Assembly (NCBI GenBank): GCA_031961205.1
Contig: JAVRLS010000022.1
Location: forward strand, 1 to 14,931
Direction of reading: 5' to 3'
Length of the DNA: 14,931 nucleotides
Source: JAVRLS01 sp031961205
GTDB taxonomy: Archaea; Thermoplasmatota; Thermoplasmata; Thermoplasmatales; Thermoplasmataceae
Shown here: positions 7,227 to 13,939 of the stretch, piece after piece
How positions within the stretch are numbered: position 1 is the stretch's first letter
How the letters are laid out: each line of letters begins with the position of its first letter
Made by a program: the position numbers and the translations under genes
The notes under the pieces: model-generated
Told to the model about the DNA's origin: nothing
The model's database searches: none
The model's input: only the letters and a program-made list of their open reading frames with translations

Positions 7227-8062
7227 TGTATGACGCGGAGATAAGCAGGAGAAACCCGGCCCTTATCGTTTTCCTCATAGATCAGTCCAGATCTATGGTG
7301 AGAAAGATCGGTGGGGGTAGTGAATCAAAGGCCAAGGAAGCTGCAGATGCAATAAACAGGCAGATAGGAGAAATAATATTGCGATCAACGAAAAACGATG
7401 GCGTGAGGGACTATTTTTACATAAGCGTGATAGGATACGGCGGAGAAAAGGGGAAAGCATCATATCTTCTTGAAAGAGATGTTGTTCCCATATCAGAACT
7501 GGCAGACAACCCCCTGAGAACGGAAAAGAGGACAATGAAGATTCCGGATGGCATGGGCGGCCTCAGTGAAGTTGAATTTGAATTCGGAGTATGGTTTGAA
7601 CCTGTTGCCAACAGCGATACGCCAATGGTGAAGGCGATGAAAATGGCAAAGGATCTCGTGGAAAACTGGAAAAATGAACATGAAAACTCCTATCCTCCGA
7701 TAGTTATAAACATAACGGATGGACAGTCAACGGATGGCGATCCTTCAAAGCCTGCAAAGGAGATAATTGAAACGCTCATGGCCGACGGAAACCCGATGGT
7801 ATGGAACTGCCACCTTTCAACGGAAAAGGGCAACCCGCTTTCTTTTCCATCCGGCGAGAATGAGCTTCCAAACGATCTCTATGCAAAGCTTCTTTTCAAC
7901 ATGTCAAGCGAGCTGCCATCCAGGTACATAGACTATGCCGTTGAATCCTTCCCCGAGATAAAGGACGGTGCAAGGGCATACGTATTCAATGCCCAGCTTG
8001 AGCAGATGATAGAGTTCATAGATATCGGTACAAGGGGCGCCATGAATTCTGCAGAATCATGA
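7226..8062 (+). CDS. von Willebrand factor A (VWA) domain protein, TerY-like
   Basis: This is a 278-residue soluble protein built around one VWA domain. The metal-ion-dependent adhesion site is intact: DxSxS at Asp19-Ser21-Ser23 (FLIDQSRSM), a Thr at 132 in SDTPMVKAM, and Asp165 in NITDGQSTDGD. It has no signal peptide, so it should act in the cytoplasm as a metal-dependent protein-binding module. The ATG at 7226 puts the domain about 12 residues from the N-terminus, as in TerY-type proteins. A PP2C-like phosphatase follows after 8 nt, and a kinase faces the pair from the other strand. By analogy with the bacterial TerY-P triad, it would be a scaffold or target whose partners are switched by phosphorylation. 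The family call is solid; the pathway is inferred. Confidence 0.85.
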   Translation: MYDAEISRRNPALIVFLIDQSRSMVRKIGGGSESKAKEAADAINRQIGEIILRSTKNDGVRDYFYISVIGYGGEKGKASYLLERDVVPISELADNPLRTEKRTMKIPDGMGGLSEVEFEFGVWFEPVANSDTPMVKAMKMAKDLVENWKNEHENSYPPIVINITDGQSTDGDPSKPAKEIIETLMADGNPMVWNCHLSTEKGNPLSFPSGENELPNDLYAKLLFNMSSELPSRYIDYAVESFPEIKDGARAYVFNAQLEQMIEFIDIGTRGAMNSAES

Positions 8063-8070
8063 TAAAGTGA

Positions 8071-8796
8071 GTGAATAGTGTGCCGTTCCATCTCAACCTG
8101 CACGAATTTCATATCCAGAAAATCGGTAATAAGCCAGATGAATACGAAGATTCATTTTCATACGATATTGCTACCGGCAGGTTTGCAATGGCTGACGGTG
8201 CATCGGAATCTGCTTATTCCGCTCTCTGGGCAAGATCGCTGACTTCCGCATACGTTTCCTATTATTCAGGATCCAGCCTGACACCGGTAATAGAGACCGC
8301 CAGGAAGCAGTGGCATGACGGTATCAGATGGGACGGCATGAAGTGGTTTGTCAGGAACAAGGTTATGAGGGGATCTTACTCAACTTTTCTCGGCCTTTCA
8401 TTTTCAGGCGATAACCATTACAGGGCCATAGGTGTCGGTGACACCTGCCTGTTCCATATAAACGGCGGGGAAGTAACATCATTCCCTATTCGGGATCAAA
8501 AGGAATTCGGCAATACGCCACTGCTCATATGGAGCGGAAACCCGTTCTCCGGTGAGGTTAAGATTCCTAAATGGGTATACTATGTTGAGGGTGAGATCGA
8601 GAAGGGAGACATCCTCATCATGGCCACGGATTCCTACTCCCACTGGTTCATGAAAAATATAGACCGGAATCCCTGGGAAAATATGGTTTCAGATCAGGCT
8701 GAAGAGGCACGCTTTATACAGGGCCTCATAGCTAAAAAAGAAATGAAGAATGACGATGTAACCTATGCGGTTATCACTTCAGGCCAGTTATCTTAG
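8071..8796 (+). CDS. PP2C-like Ser/Thr protein phosphatase
   Basis: This divergent PP2C (PPM) phosphatase has about 241 residues. The metal-binding pattern can be traced: acidic residues in PDEYEDSF (Asp27), MADGAS (Asp42-Gly43), GVGDTCLF (Gly123-Asp124), ILMATDSYS (Asp187) and NDDVTYAVI (Asp228-Asp229). No membrane segment or signal peptide is visible. The start is uncertain between GTG at 8071 and GTG at 8080. The second has GTGAG (8067-8071) at better spacing and would remove only three residues. It lies 8 nt after the VWA stop and is surely co-transcribed with it. Its end overlaps the convergent kinase gene by 23 bp. It probably reverses phosphorylation by that kinase, as in TerY-P modules. 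Confidence 0.8.
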   Translation: MNSVPFHLNLHEFHIQKIGNKPDEYEDSFSYDIATGRFAMADGASESAYSALWARSLTSAYVSYYSGSSLTPVIETARKQWHDGIRWDGMKWFVRNKVMRGSYSTFLGLSFSGDNHYRAIGVGDTCLFHINGGEVTSFPIRDQKEFGNTPLLIWSGNPFSGEVKIPKWVYYVEGEIEKGDILIMATDSYSHWFMKNIDRNPWENMVSDQAEEARFIQGLIAKKEMKNDDVTYAVITSGQLS

Positions 8797-9991
8797 CCAG
8801 GTCCATCTGGGATTCAGGGCCTTCCGCAATGGCCTTCTTTATTGCAGATGCGATCTTCTGTGTCTTCCCTTTTTTATTTGACAGCTCCCTGAATACTTCG
8901 GAGTTCCTGACATCAAGAAAATCCTTCTTCCTGAAAATCAGGGCATCCGGATCGTCACCATTGAATTTCCACAATCCCGGATCGGCAGAAAGGGCATATA
9001 TGCTGGTATATATCACAAGCGCGGAAAAATTGTCGAGCTTTTCAGAGAAGTTGTTAAGTGTTCTGGCTGGATGCTGGTAGTTTTCGTGGCCGTTCTCGCT
9101 CGCCTTCATTCCCCTGAACGCAGGCACGTACATACCGTCATAGTCCACAAAATATATCTTTCCCCCGCTGACAAGTATATTGTCATTTGAAAGATCGCCA
9201 TGCGCGATTCCGGCCTTTTGCAATTCGATCACGCTCTTCAGGAATTTTCCCGCTATATCCCTGAGTGCCCGCTGATCCTCGATATTCTTCCGGACGTATT
9301 CATAAAGCGTATCTCCGGCAATCCATTCCATCCTCAATGCTGGATAGTACTTTTCCGGCTCCTTCATTGTCCTGACTGCATTGTCAATGTATTCAAACGA
9401 GGTCAGGCAGCTTACCTTCTTTCTTGAGATGTAATTGCTGATCTCATAATACTTCCTGTGCAGGTTGCTTCCCTTGGTAAAACATTTGAGCGCATAATAT
9501 TTGCCTTCAATGTCAAGCTTGAATATCAGGCCGTAGTTTCCTGAAGAATAGACATAATTGCCAGGCATCTTTACATTTGGATTCCTGATTATTTTGCTGC
9601 CCTTCAGGATCGGATTCAGGGCAAATGAAGCGTTCTGGAAGGCACGTGCATATTCATACTGGTTGGGCCAGCTTTTCACCTCTGTGAACGATGGCTTTAC
9701 CTCTTCAGTTTTCACTTCGCTATCGCCTTTCGCATCCGCGATCTTTACGACCGGATCCGGCTGCCTGGATCCGTTTTCACGGTATATCCAGATCTGCAGT
9801 ATCCAGAGGACTATTGCTGCAGCGATCACATAAGCAGATATGTTGTATTTTGAGATGAAATACGCAAATACCGGAAAAGGATAATACAGGAATAGCACTG
9901 ATGCACCATATCCTGATATAGCGATCAGAACAAGCCCGAAGGCGAGAATCGAAATTCCCAGATAAAAATAGATCTCCCTGTAAAGTTTCAT
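8774..9991 (-). CDS. Membrane-anchored Ser/Thr-type protein kinase
   Basis: This 405-residue protein has two or three hydrophobic segments at its N-terminus (about 7-45 and 52-70), an Arg/Glu/Lys-rich linker to about 110, and then a kinase domain. Catalytic elements can be placed: glycine loop SSGNYGLIF (149-157), VAIK-type lysine Lys169 in YYALKC, a possible alpha-C Glu183, catalytic loop HGDLSNDN (264-271; Asp266, Asn271), and a metal-binding Asp283 in VDYDG, replacing DFG. The stretch YVPAFRG...GHENYQHPAR (288-310) resembles kinases found next to VWA and PP2C genes in Ter-type systems. The gene follows the CinA-like gene after 30 nt on the same strand, with AGGA touching the ATG, so it may be read with pyrH. 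It overlaps the phosphatase gene tail-to-tail. The kinase faces the cytoplasm if the positive-inside rule holds. Confidence 0.85.
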   Translation of the reverse strand: MKLYREIYFYLGISILAFGLVLIAISGYGASVLFLYYPFPVFAYFISKYNISAYVIAAAIVLWILQIWIYRENGSRQPDPVVKIADAKGDSEVKTEEVKPSFTEVKSWPNQYEYARAFQNASFALNPILKGSKIIRNPNVKMPGNYVYSSGNYGLIFKLDIEGKYYALKCFTKGSNLHRKYYEISNYISRKKVSCLTSFEYIDNAVRTMKEPEKYYPALRMEWIAGDTLYEYVRKNIEDQRALRDIAGKFLKSVIELQKAGIAHGDLSNDNILVSGGKIYFVDYDGMYVPAFRGMKASENGHENYQHPARTLNNFSEKLDNFSALVIYTSIYALSADPGLWKFNGDDPDALIFRKKDFLDVRNSEVFRELSNKKGKTQKIASAIKKAIAEGPESQMDLAKITGLK

Positions 9992-10021
9992 TCCTATAAC
10001 TTAACGCCGCGCCGATATATT

Positions 10022-10789
10022 TTACTTTTTATTTTTACCCATTGCCGCCGCGTGATCAAGTACATCGCGGATCACACGATCCGTATTTTGTTTTGCTTCA
10101 TCTTCACTCTTCCCGTACGATGACACCTCGATTTCAAGCTCCGGATTCCTGACCTCAATGTTCCTCGGATGGCTCTTTATATACACGTTTGGATGTTTTT
10201 TCATCAGCATTGAAACAACCGGTGCAAATTCGCTCTCCATTATTCCTTTTACTATAACAGATTCGTCAGAATAATGCACATCCTTTTGCCTGATTCTATC
10301 CCTAAGCGATTCCATTATGGCCTGCATCTCCGATGGAACGCCAGGAAGAATTATTACGGTTACGGAACCATTATCATAGTATATGCCGGGCGCTGTTCCC
10401 ACGGGATTCGGTACCGGTTCTGATCTATCCGGTATCCTTGCCATCTTGATCCTTTCCTCCGTCAGATCGATCCCGTTATACTTTTCCTTTATCATGGAAA
10501 GCGCAGCATCATTTATCTGGAGTTTCTGCCCGGTTGCCTTTGCAAAGCCGTCAAGTGTCATGTCATCAAATGTTGGGCCCAGGCCTCCGGAAGACACAAC
10601 AAGGGATGCATTTTCCATTGCAGTTGAAAACGCCCACACAATTTCATCGATCTCATCCATTACCGTTATGCCCCTCCTGACGCGGTATCCGGAAAGGGTA
10701 AGAAAGTTTCCAATGAAAGCCGCATTCGTATTGACCGTTCTCCCCTTGAGTATCTCGTTCCCCACGGTAATAACATATGCATCCTTCAT
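10022..10789 (-). CDS. CinA/MoCF-domain protein (COG1058-like)
   Basis: This protein of about 255 residues consists of the molybdopterin-binding-like (MoCF_biosynth) fold found at the N-terminus of CinA. Numbered from the upstream GTG at 10798, it shows VITVGNEILKGRTVNTN (9-25) and SSGGLGPTFDDMT (69-81), then ILPGVPSEM. The C-terminal NMN-deamidase domain of bacterial CinA is absent. Family members are annotated as nicotinamide-nucleotide-processing or molybdopterin-binding proteins, and the true substrate is unknown. The ATG at 10789 is preferred over GTG at 10798. It has GGTGA (10795-10799) as a Shine-Dalgarno sequence at 5-nt spacing and starts 1 nt after the pyrH stop, a strong sign of translational coupling. 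Confidence 0.85.
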   Translation of the reverse strand: MKDAYVITVGNEILKGRTVNTNAAFIGNFLTLSGYRVRRGITVMDEIDEIVWAFSTAMENASLVVSSGGLGPTFDDMTLDGFAKATGQKLQINDAALSMIKEKYNGIDLTEERIKMARIPDRSEPVPNPVGTAPGIYYDNGSVTVIILPGVPSEMQAIMESLRDRIRQKDVHYSDESVIVKGIMESEFAPVVSMLMKKHPNVYIKSHPRNIEVRNPELEIEVSSYGKSEDEAKQNTDRVIRDVLDHAAAMGKNKK

Positions 10790-10790
10790 A

Positions 10791-11501
10791 TCATTCACCT
10801 ATTACGGTTCCGGAAGTTTCCGATCCTCCAATCACATTCTTAAGCTCATCCAGATCGCTTCCGTCTATAACGTATATCCGTATCCTTGATCGCATAGCTA
10901 TCGTAAGCGACGTTATATCCATGAAAACATTAGGACCGGCTCCCTTTGAATTTGCGCTTGAAAGATTTATTGCCTCGCCGTACCCTATTTTTTTGATCTT
11001 CCTTGCATCGGGATTCTTCTTTGGATCATCTGTATAAACACCATCTACGGAGGTTGCATTTATGAGAATATCTGATCCTACCCTTTCCGAAAGAAGGGCC
11101 GCAACGGTATCCGTGGTATGCCCGGGCTCTGTGCCGCCCATTACAACAAAACGATGGGAATCCAGAAGGTCGGCTGCCTCGTTCACGGTCTCCGGAATCC
11201 GCCTGTTAACGTTCTCCAGAAACGGGATCAACGATAGCGCGTTTATTCTTGTGGCATGGATCCCTATTTCATCAAGAATATTTTCATTAACACCCTTTTC
11301 CCTGAGAAGTGAGATGTATGTTCTCGCGAGCTGGCCCCCGCCAACGATGATGCCCGCCTTTTCAACACCAGATTTGGATAGCACTCTGGCAAATTTTTCA
11401 AGATAATCAACATCAAGGCTGTTTTTTGAAACTATTGAACCGCCAAGGGATATTACGACCTTTTTCTCTTCAGATCCGATGTTTCTCCTCATTTTATTCA
11501 T
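10791..11501 (-). CDS. pyrH: Uridylate kinase (UMP kinase), archaeal type
   Basis: This kinase makes UDP from UMP with ATP in pyrimidine nucleotide synthesis. It is a 236-residue amino acid kinase-fold protein with VISLGGSIV near residues 16-24, IIVGGGQLART near 52-62, VVMGGTEPGHTTDTVAALL near 117-135, INATSVDGVYTDDPKKNPDA, and a C-terminal TVIG. These fit archaeal UMP kinases rather than isopentenyl phosphate or acetylglutamate kinases. Two start codons lie close together (ATG 11501 and ATG 11492). A TATA-like TTTAAGATA (11518-11526) 21-30 nt upstream supports a nearly leaderless mRNA from either. The CinA-like gene follows after 1 nt and the membrane kinase after that. Confidence 0.92.
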   Translation of the reverse strand: MNKMRRNIGSEEKKVVISLGGSIVSKNSLDVDYLEKFARVLSKSGVEKAGIIVGGGQLARTYISLLREKGVNENILDEIGIHATRINALSLIPFLENVNRRIPETVNEAADLLDSHRFVVMGGTEPGHTTDTVAALLSERVGSDILINATSVDGVYTDDPKKNPDARKIKKIGYGEAINLSSANSKGAGPNVFMDITSLTIAMRSRIRIYVIDGSDLDELKNVIGGSETSGTVIGE

Positions 11502-11517
11502 ACTGTTATAGTAACGT

Positions 11518-11526
11518 ATCTTAAAC
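11518..11526 (-). promoter_or_regulatory. Putative TATA box for the pyrH operon
   Basis: On the minus strand TTTAAGATA is preceded by purine-rich GGAAATAAG, resembling a BRE-TATA pair. It is centred 21 nt before the ATG at 11501 and 30 nt before the ATG at 11492, so a start near 11496 would favour the second ATG or a leaderless first. Confidence 0.45.
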
Positions 11527-11824
11527 TTATTTCCATTCCATTACATATGTACACTGGCAGCCCCTGATGCCAGCATGATATCTTGATCGATCCCCTTATC
11601 GGCCTTGAATCTCATTTTAGCGATTAAAATCCTGGATGAAACGGTGTTCTGAACCTTTTTGACTTACCTGCAATTGTGCTATTTGAAAAGTAATGATGAT
11701 CGGTGCAATAACCGACGGCGATATTGAATAATTTACATTTTATACCCAATTAAGTGGGATCTTTTTTCGGGATAGCTATTGCAGATTCTCGAATCGAGTA
11801 AACGCAGAAACTCTAAATGCCGTG

Positions 11825-11880
11825 GGACGCATCGTTTCCGTCAAAAATGATTCGACGTCCTTTAAACCCCTGTTTTAAAG
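11825..11880 (+). other. Two adjacent potential stem-loops
   Basis: GGACG (11825-11829) plus TCG (11832-11834), with a 2-nt bulge, can pair with CGA plus CGTCC (11853-11860) over an 18-nt loop. Immediately next, CTTTAAA (11860-11866) pairs with TTTAAAG (11874-11880) over a 7-nt loop. The stems share one base, so they would compete at that point. This could be a small RNA, a termination structure or chance. Confidence 0.25.
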
Positions 11881-11901
11881 ATAAGTTGCATCTAAAAAAA
11901 G

Positions 11902-11911
11902 TTAAATTATA
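11902..11911 (+). promoter_or_regulatory. Putative TATA box for the SelB-like gene
   Basis: TTAAATTATA is centred about 25 nt before the GTG at 11931, which fits leaderless transcription from that GTG. A purine run AGAGGG (11923-11928) sits only 2 nt before the GTG, too close for normal Shine-Dalgarno use, which also favours a leaderless start. Confidence 0.45.
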
Positions 11912-11930
11912 CGATTAACATTAGAGGGAT

Positions 11931-12833
11931 GTGAAAAATATCAATGCATTTGTTTACGGGGTTGATGACATCCTCCGGGAGATTTCAAAGAAAGGGACTG
12001 AAAGTGATATCCGTTTCTACAACAGGAAGGACCAGGAAGGCATAGCTGTATTCATTGAGCCTTTCAGGTATCCTGATAAATTATCTTCGCTCACTGATTC
12101 AATTTTTCCCACGGATATCTTTATAATCAATGGAAACACCATCGACAGGAATTTTGGCGAAGTCGTCCTTGCCCTGGACATATTCGGAAAAAGGGAGGGG
12201 ATCATAGTTGCGGGTGAGGAAAAAAGAAAAACCATTGACAGGATCATGAAGGATACAAGCATAAAATACACATACTTCGACGGAAACCCGAATACAATAA
12301 CTGAAATGATAAATAATTTCGAAATAAAGCGGCCGGATGGAAACCTGCTAATAGTAATAGATCACTTTTTCAAGGTCAAAAGCGTTGGAACCGTTGTTCT
12401 GGGCTTCGTCCTATCAGGAACGGTTAAAAAGCACGATGATCTTTTCGTATCTGAACTGAACAGGAAGGTGCAGGTTCGATCCATTCAGATACATGATGTC
12501 GATTACGATGAGGCAGGGCCCGGCGTGAGAGTGGGGCTTTCCCTCAAGGGCATTGAAACCGAAGAGCTTTCCAGAGGCATGTTCCTCTCAAATTCTGAAT
12601 TCAGGTGCACGAACGAAATAAAAGGTGATATCAATATACACCCTCTCATCAGGAACGCCGATACCGGGGGGGAATTGTTTGTTAGCGATATGATGATGTA
12701 TGAACGCGGAACATACGAAGACGGTGTTCTGCAGGTCAGGCATAAGCTGCCAGTAATAAAAAAGAATATCGTGCTATCAAGCCCCAATTCCTTCCCGAGG
12801 GTCATAGGTACAATAAAAACTGATCAGGATTAG
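11931..12833 (+). CDS. EF-Tu/SelB-like protein with degenerate GTPase domain
   Basis: This 300-residue protein resembles translational GTPases. Residues about 138-222 match the beta-barrel domain II of EF-Tu/SelB: KSVGTVVLGFVLSGTVKKHD, VRSIQIHDVDYDEAGPGVRVGL and GIETEELSRGMFLS. Residues 1-135 occupy the place of the G domain, and some strands can be followed (TDIFIINGNTID, GEVVLALDIFGKREGIIVAG). However, there is no GxxxxGKS/T P-loop, no DxPGH and no NKxD, so GTP binding in the usual way is unlikely. The segment after 222 is short compared with a full domain III, and there is no SelB C-terminal winged-helix region. It may bind tRNA or the ribosome or act as a regulator, but no function can be assigned. 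The GTG start fits a TATA-like box 25 nt upstream. The stop overlaps the next, convergent gene by 4 bp. Confidence 0.75.
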   Translation: MKNINAFVYGVDDILREISKKGTESDIRFYNRKDQEGIAVFIEPFRYPDKLSSLTDSIFPTDIFIINGNTIDRNFGEVVLALDIFGKREGIIVAGEEKRKTIDRIMKDTSIKYTYFDGNPNTITEMINNFEIKRPDGNLLIVIDHFFKVKSVGTVVLGFVLSGTVKKHDDLFVSELNRKVQVRSIQIHDVDYDEAGPGVRVGLSLKGIETEELSRGMFLSNSEFRCTNEIKGDINIHPLIRNADTGGELFVSDMMMYERGTYEDGVLQVRHKLPVIKKNIVLSSPNSFPRVIGTIKTDQD

Positions 12834-13129
12834 CGGTATTTGCTGTAGTCATATATCAGGTTGATGAGCTTTTTCTGGGTGTCGAAGTCAATGACACCTT
12901 CGTCATATTTCTTCCCGATAAATTCCTTGGCTTCCTTGATGCCCTTCTTCGATGCCAGTGAATAAACCGTTCCCCTTATCGCACCCCTTACGCTGTCCGG
13001 AAGCGATTCAACAGTCTTTCCCAGAAGATAACCGAATTCATCGCTTCTTCTCATATCAAGCTTTTTTTCCCTTTTAACAAAATCTTTTCTATCATAATCA
13101 TTTCGTTTGTAAAATTGCTGTCTTCTCAT
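12830..13129 (-). CDS. Small charged hypothetical protein
   Basis: I do not recognise this 99-residue protein. The first 32 residues are strongly charged and rich in Arg, Lys and Asp, with several aromatics (RRQQFYKRNDYDRKDF). The remainder (about 33-99) is predicted helical, with alternating hydrophobic and charged residues (LLGKTVESLPDSVRGAI, FIGKKYDEGVIDF). There is no signal peptide, cysteine or membrane segment. AAGGA lies 4 nt before the ATG, and a TATA-like TATAAATA (13158-13165) is about 32 nt upstream, both of which support a real gene. A basic tail plus a helical core would suit nucleic acid or ribosome binding, but that is only a guess. It converges with the SelB-like gene, with a 4-bp overlap of the stop codons. 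Confidence 0.65.
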   Translation of the reverse strand: MRRQQFYKRNDYDRKDFVKREKKLDMRRSDEFGYLLGKTVESLPDSVRGAIRGTVYSLASKKGIKEAKEFIGKKYDEGVIDFDTQKKLINLIYDYSKYR

Positions 13130-13157
13130 ATTTCCTTATCTTTATAGTTTAAAATGT

Positions 13158-13165
13158 TATTTATA
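13158..13165 (-). promoter_or_regulatory. Putative TATA box for the 99-aa gene
   Basis: TATAAATA on the minus strand is centred about 32 nt before the ATG at 13129, giving a predicted leader of only a few nucleotides. It lies at the edge of the decayed region described at 13310-13551. Confidence 0.45.
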
Positions 13166-13309
13166 CTTTTCTAAGCTGCCTATGCCGGAAATCTGGTAAC
13201 ATGGTTCGATCTTCCCTCTCGACTGTTTTTTCCAATAGTCTCTCATTGTATGGGTTATCTGACAGGGTATCATTCTGGATCATTTCTATTCCGGAATCCA
13301 CAAAATACA

Positions 13310-13551
13310 TCATCCGCTTCCTTGGCATTCCCTGTTTCCCATACTGACATCCTCTCCATCGCAAGCGACTGGAGGTTCCTGCTTTACGGACGGCGCCTTC
13401 TTAACCGATACGAAGGTCTTAATCGATCTCCAACCATCCCTTTCGGGTGGCTTATCAGGCTTGAATTCCTGTGTGTCCCACAGTACTTGCATATGAAATC
13501 GTTATTTCTAATAAACTTTTAGCACTTCATCCACATCGCAAGCTCAGTGGC
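13310..13551 (-). pseudogene. Decayed zinc-finger ORF, probable transposase relic
   Basis: Two minus-strand frames join into one broken reading. From 13551 the first frame gives ATELAMWMKC, an in-frame TAA at 13519-13521, then KFIRNNDFICKYCGT with a CxxC zinc-finger pair at about 13480-13491. Near 13475 the coding sense appears to shift frame. The second frame continues with QEFKPDKPPERDGWRSIK, KTFVSVKKAPSVKQEPPVA, and ends GNRECQGSG before a stop at 13310. At least one nonsense mutation and one frameshift are thus needed. A CxxC unit followed by a basic, proline-rich tail resembles the C-terminus of transposases of the TnpB type, but no catalytic residues remain and the family cannot be fixed. 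No terminal repeats were identified. Confidence 0.45.
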
Positions 13552-13596
13552 TTACGTGTTCAAATGATCTGTAATCTACTCATGATGAAAACGGCC

Positions 13597-13905
13597 CTAT
13601 TTATATAATGTGAACAGCCTGTAATCACTGGACCCGTCAAAAATACCGAATCTTATCCCGGAATCGATCCATCCATACGAATAATTCAGTGCTGCGAATG
13701 CATTAAGCAGGTCGTTTTTTCCGTAAAAATATATGGCATCCTGGTAGTAGCTTTTTATCATCTCCATGCTATCCTCGGCTGCTTTTCTCAGGAAACTATT
13801 TTCCGGGGCTATTATCCTGATTTTTGCAAGCGCTTCCTTTTCGATCTTCATGTATCTTTCCACTCTTCCCCTTATTTCGCTGTCATCATCCGACATTCCA
13901 ACCAT
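13597..13905 (-). CDS. DUF357 family protein
   Basis: This 102-residue archaeal protein matches the DUF357 pattern. It is an all-helical protein with the signature SYYQDAIYFYGKNDLLNAFA (residues 52-71), followed by ALNYSYGWIDSGIRFGIF (72-89). This tetratricopeptide-like helical hairpin is typical of the family, whose biochemical role is not known. There is no signal peptide or membrane segment. ATG at 13905 is used; a later in-frame ATG would remove only three residues. A TATA-like GATAAAAGG (13931-13939) about 30 nt upstream suggests a short leader and its own promoter, although tatC lies upstream on the same strand with a 181-bp gap. Confidence 0.8.
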   Translation of the reverse strand: MVGMSDDDSEIRGRVERYMKIEKEALAKIRIIAPENSFLRKAAEDSMEMIKSYYQDAIYFYGKNDLLNAFAALNYSYGWIDSGIRFGIFDGSSDYRLFTLYK

Positions 13906-13930
13906 CGCATGAACCCTTTTAAAAATTTAA

Positions 13931-13939
13931 CCTTTTATC
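13931..13939 (-). promoter_or_regulatory. Putative TATA box for the DUF357 gene
   Basis: GATAAAAGG on the minus strand is centred 30 nt before the ATG at 13905. The implied transcript start near 13909 leaves a leader of about 4 nt. No Shine-Dalgarno sequence is visible. Confidence 0.45.

Larger units (their letters stand above)
11502..11930. other. Intergenic region between pyrH and the SelB-like gene
   Basis: This 429-bp gap between divergent genes has no convincing ORF and no tRNA-like fold. It contains a CTGGCA/TGCCAG hairpin (11554-11573), CCCA/TGGG followed by a six-T run (about 11745-11767), the palindrome CTCGA-A-TCGAG (11788-11798), a bulged stem (11825-11860) and a CTTTAAA/TTTAAAG hairpin (11860-11880). 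The last two abut just before the promoter of the downstream gene. The region holds both divergent promoters and may encode a small RNA. Confidence 0.55.
13130..13596. other. Region with gene debris between two small genes
   Basis: No intact gene is seen in these 467 bp. The minus strand carries pieces of coding-like sequence in different frames (13310-13551) and an open frame at 13161-13364 of unknown nature. The plus-strand open frame at 13250-13522 is read as a shadow. The region has higher G+C than the intergenic gaps elsewhere, as expected for degraded coding DNA. Confidence 0.5.

Noticed and set aside
11693..11699. ATGATGA C-box motif in the pyrH/SelB-like gap
   Set aside because: No CTGA D box lies at a suitable distance downstream, so a C/D sRNA is not supported.
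13250..13522. 90-codon plus-strand open frame
   Set aside because: It is antisense to the decayed zinc-finger reading, has no domain and no promoter, and is best seen as a shadow.
13541..13554. AAGC...GCTT imperfect palindrome as an IS200/IS605-type element end
   Set aside because: The arms are only 4-5 bp, and it lies on the wrong side of the zinc-finger relic for an element end without assuming a further deletion.
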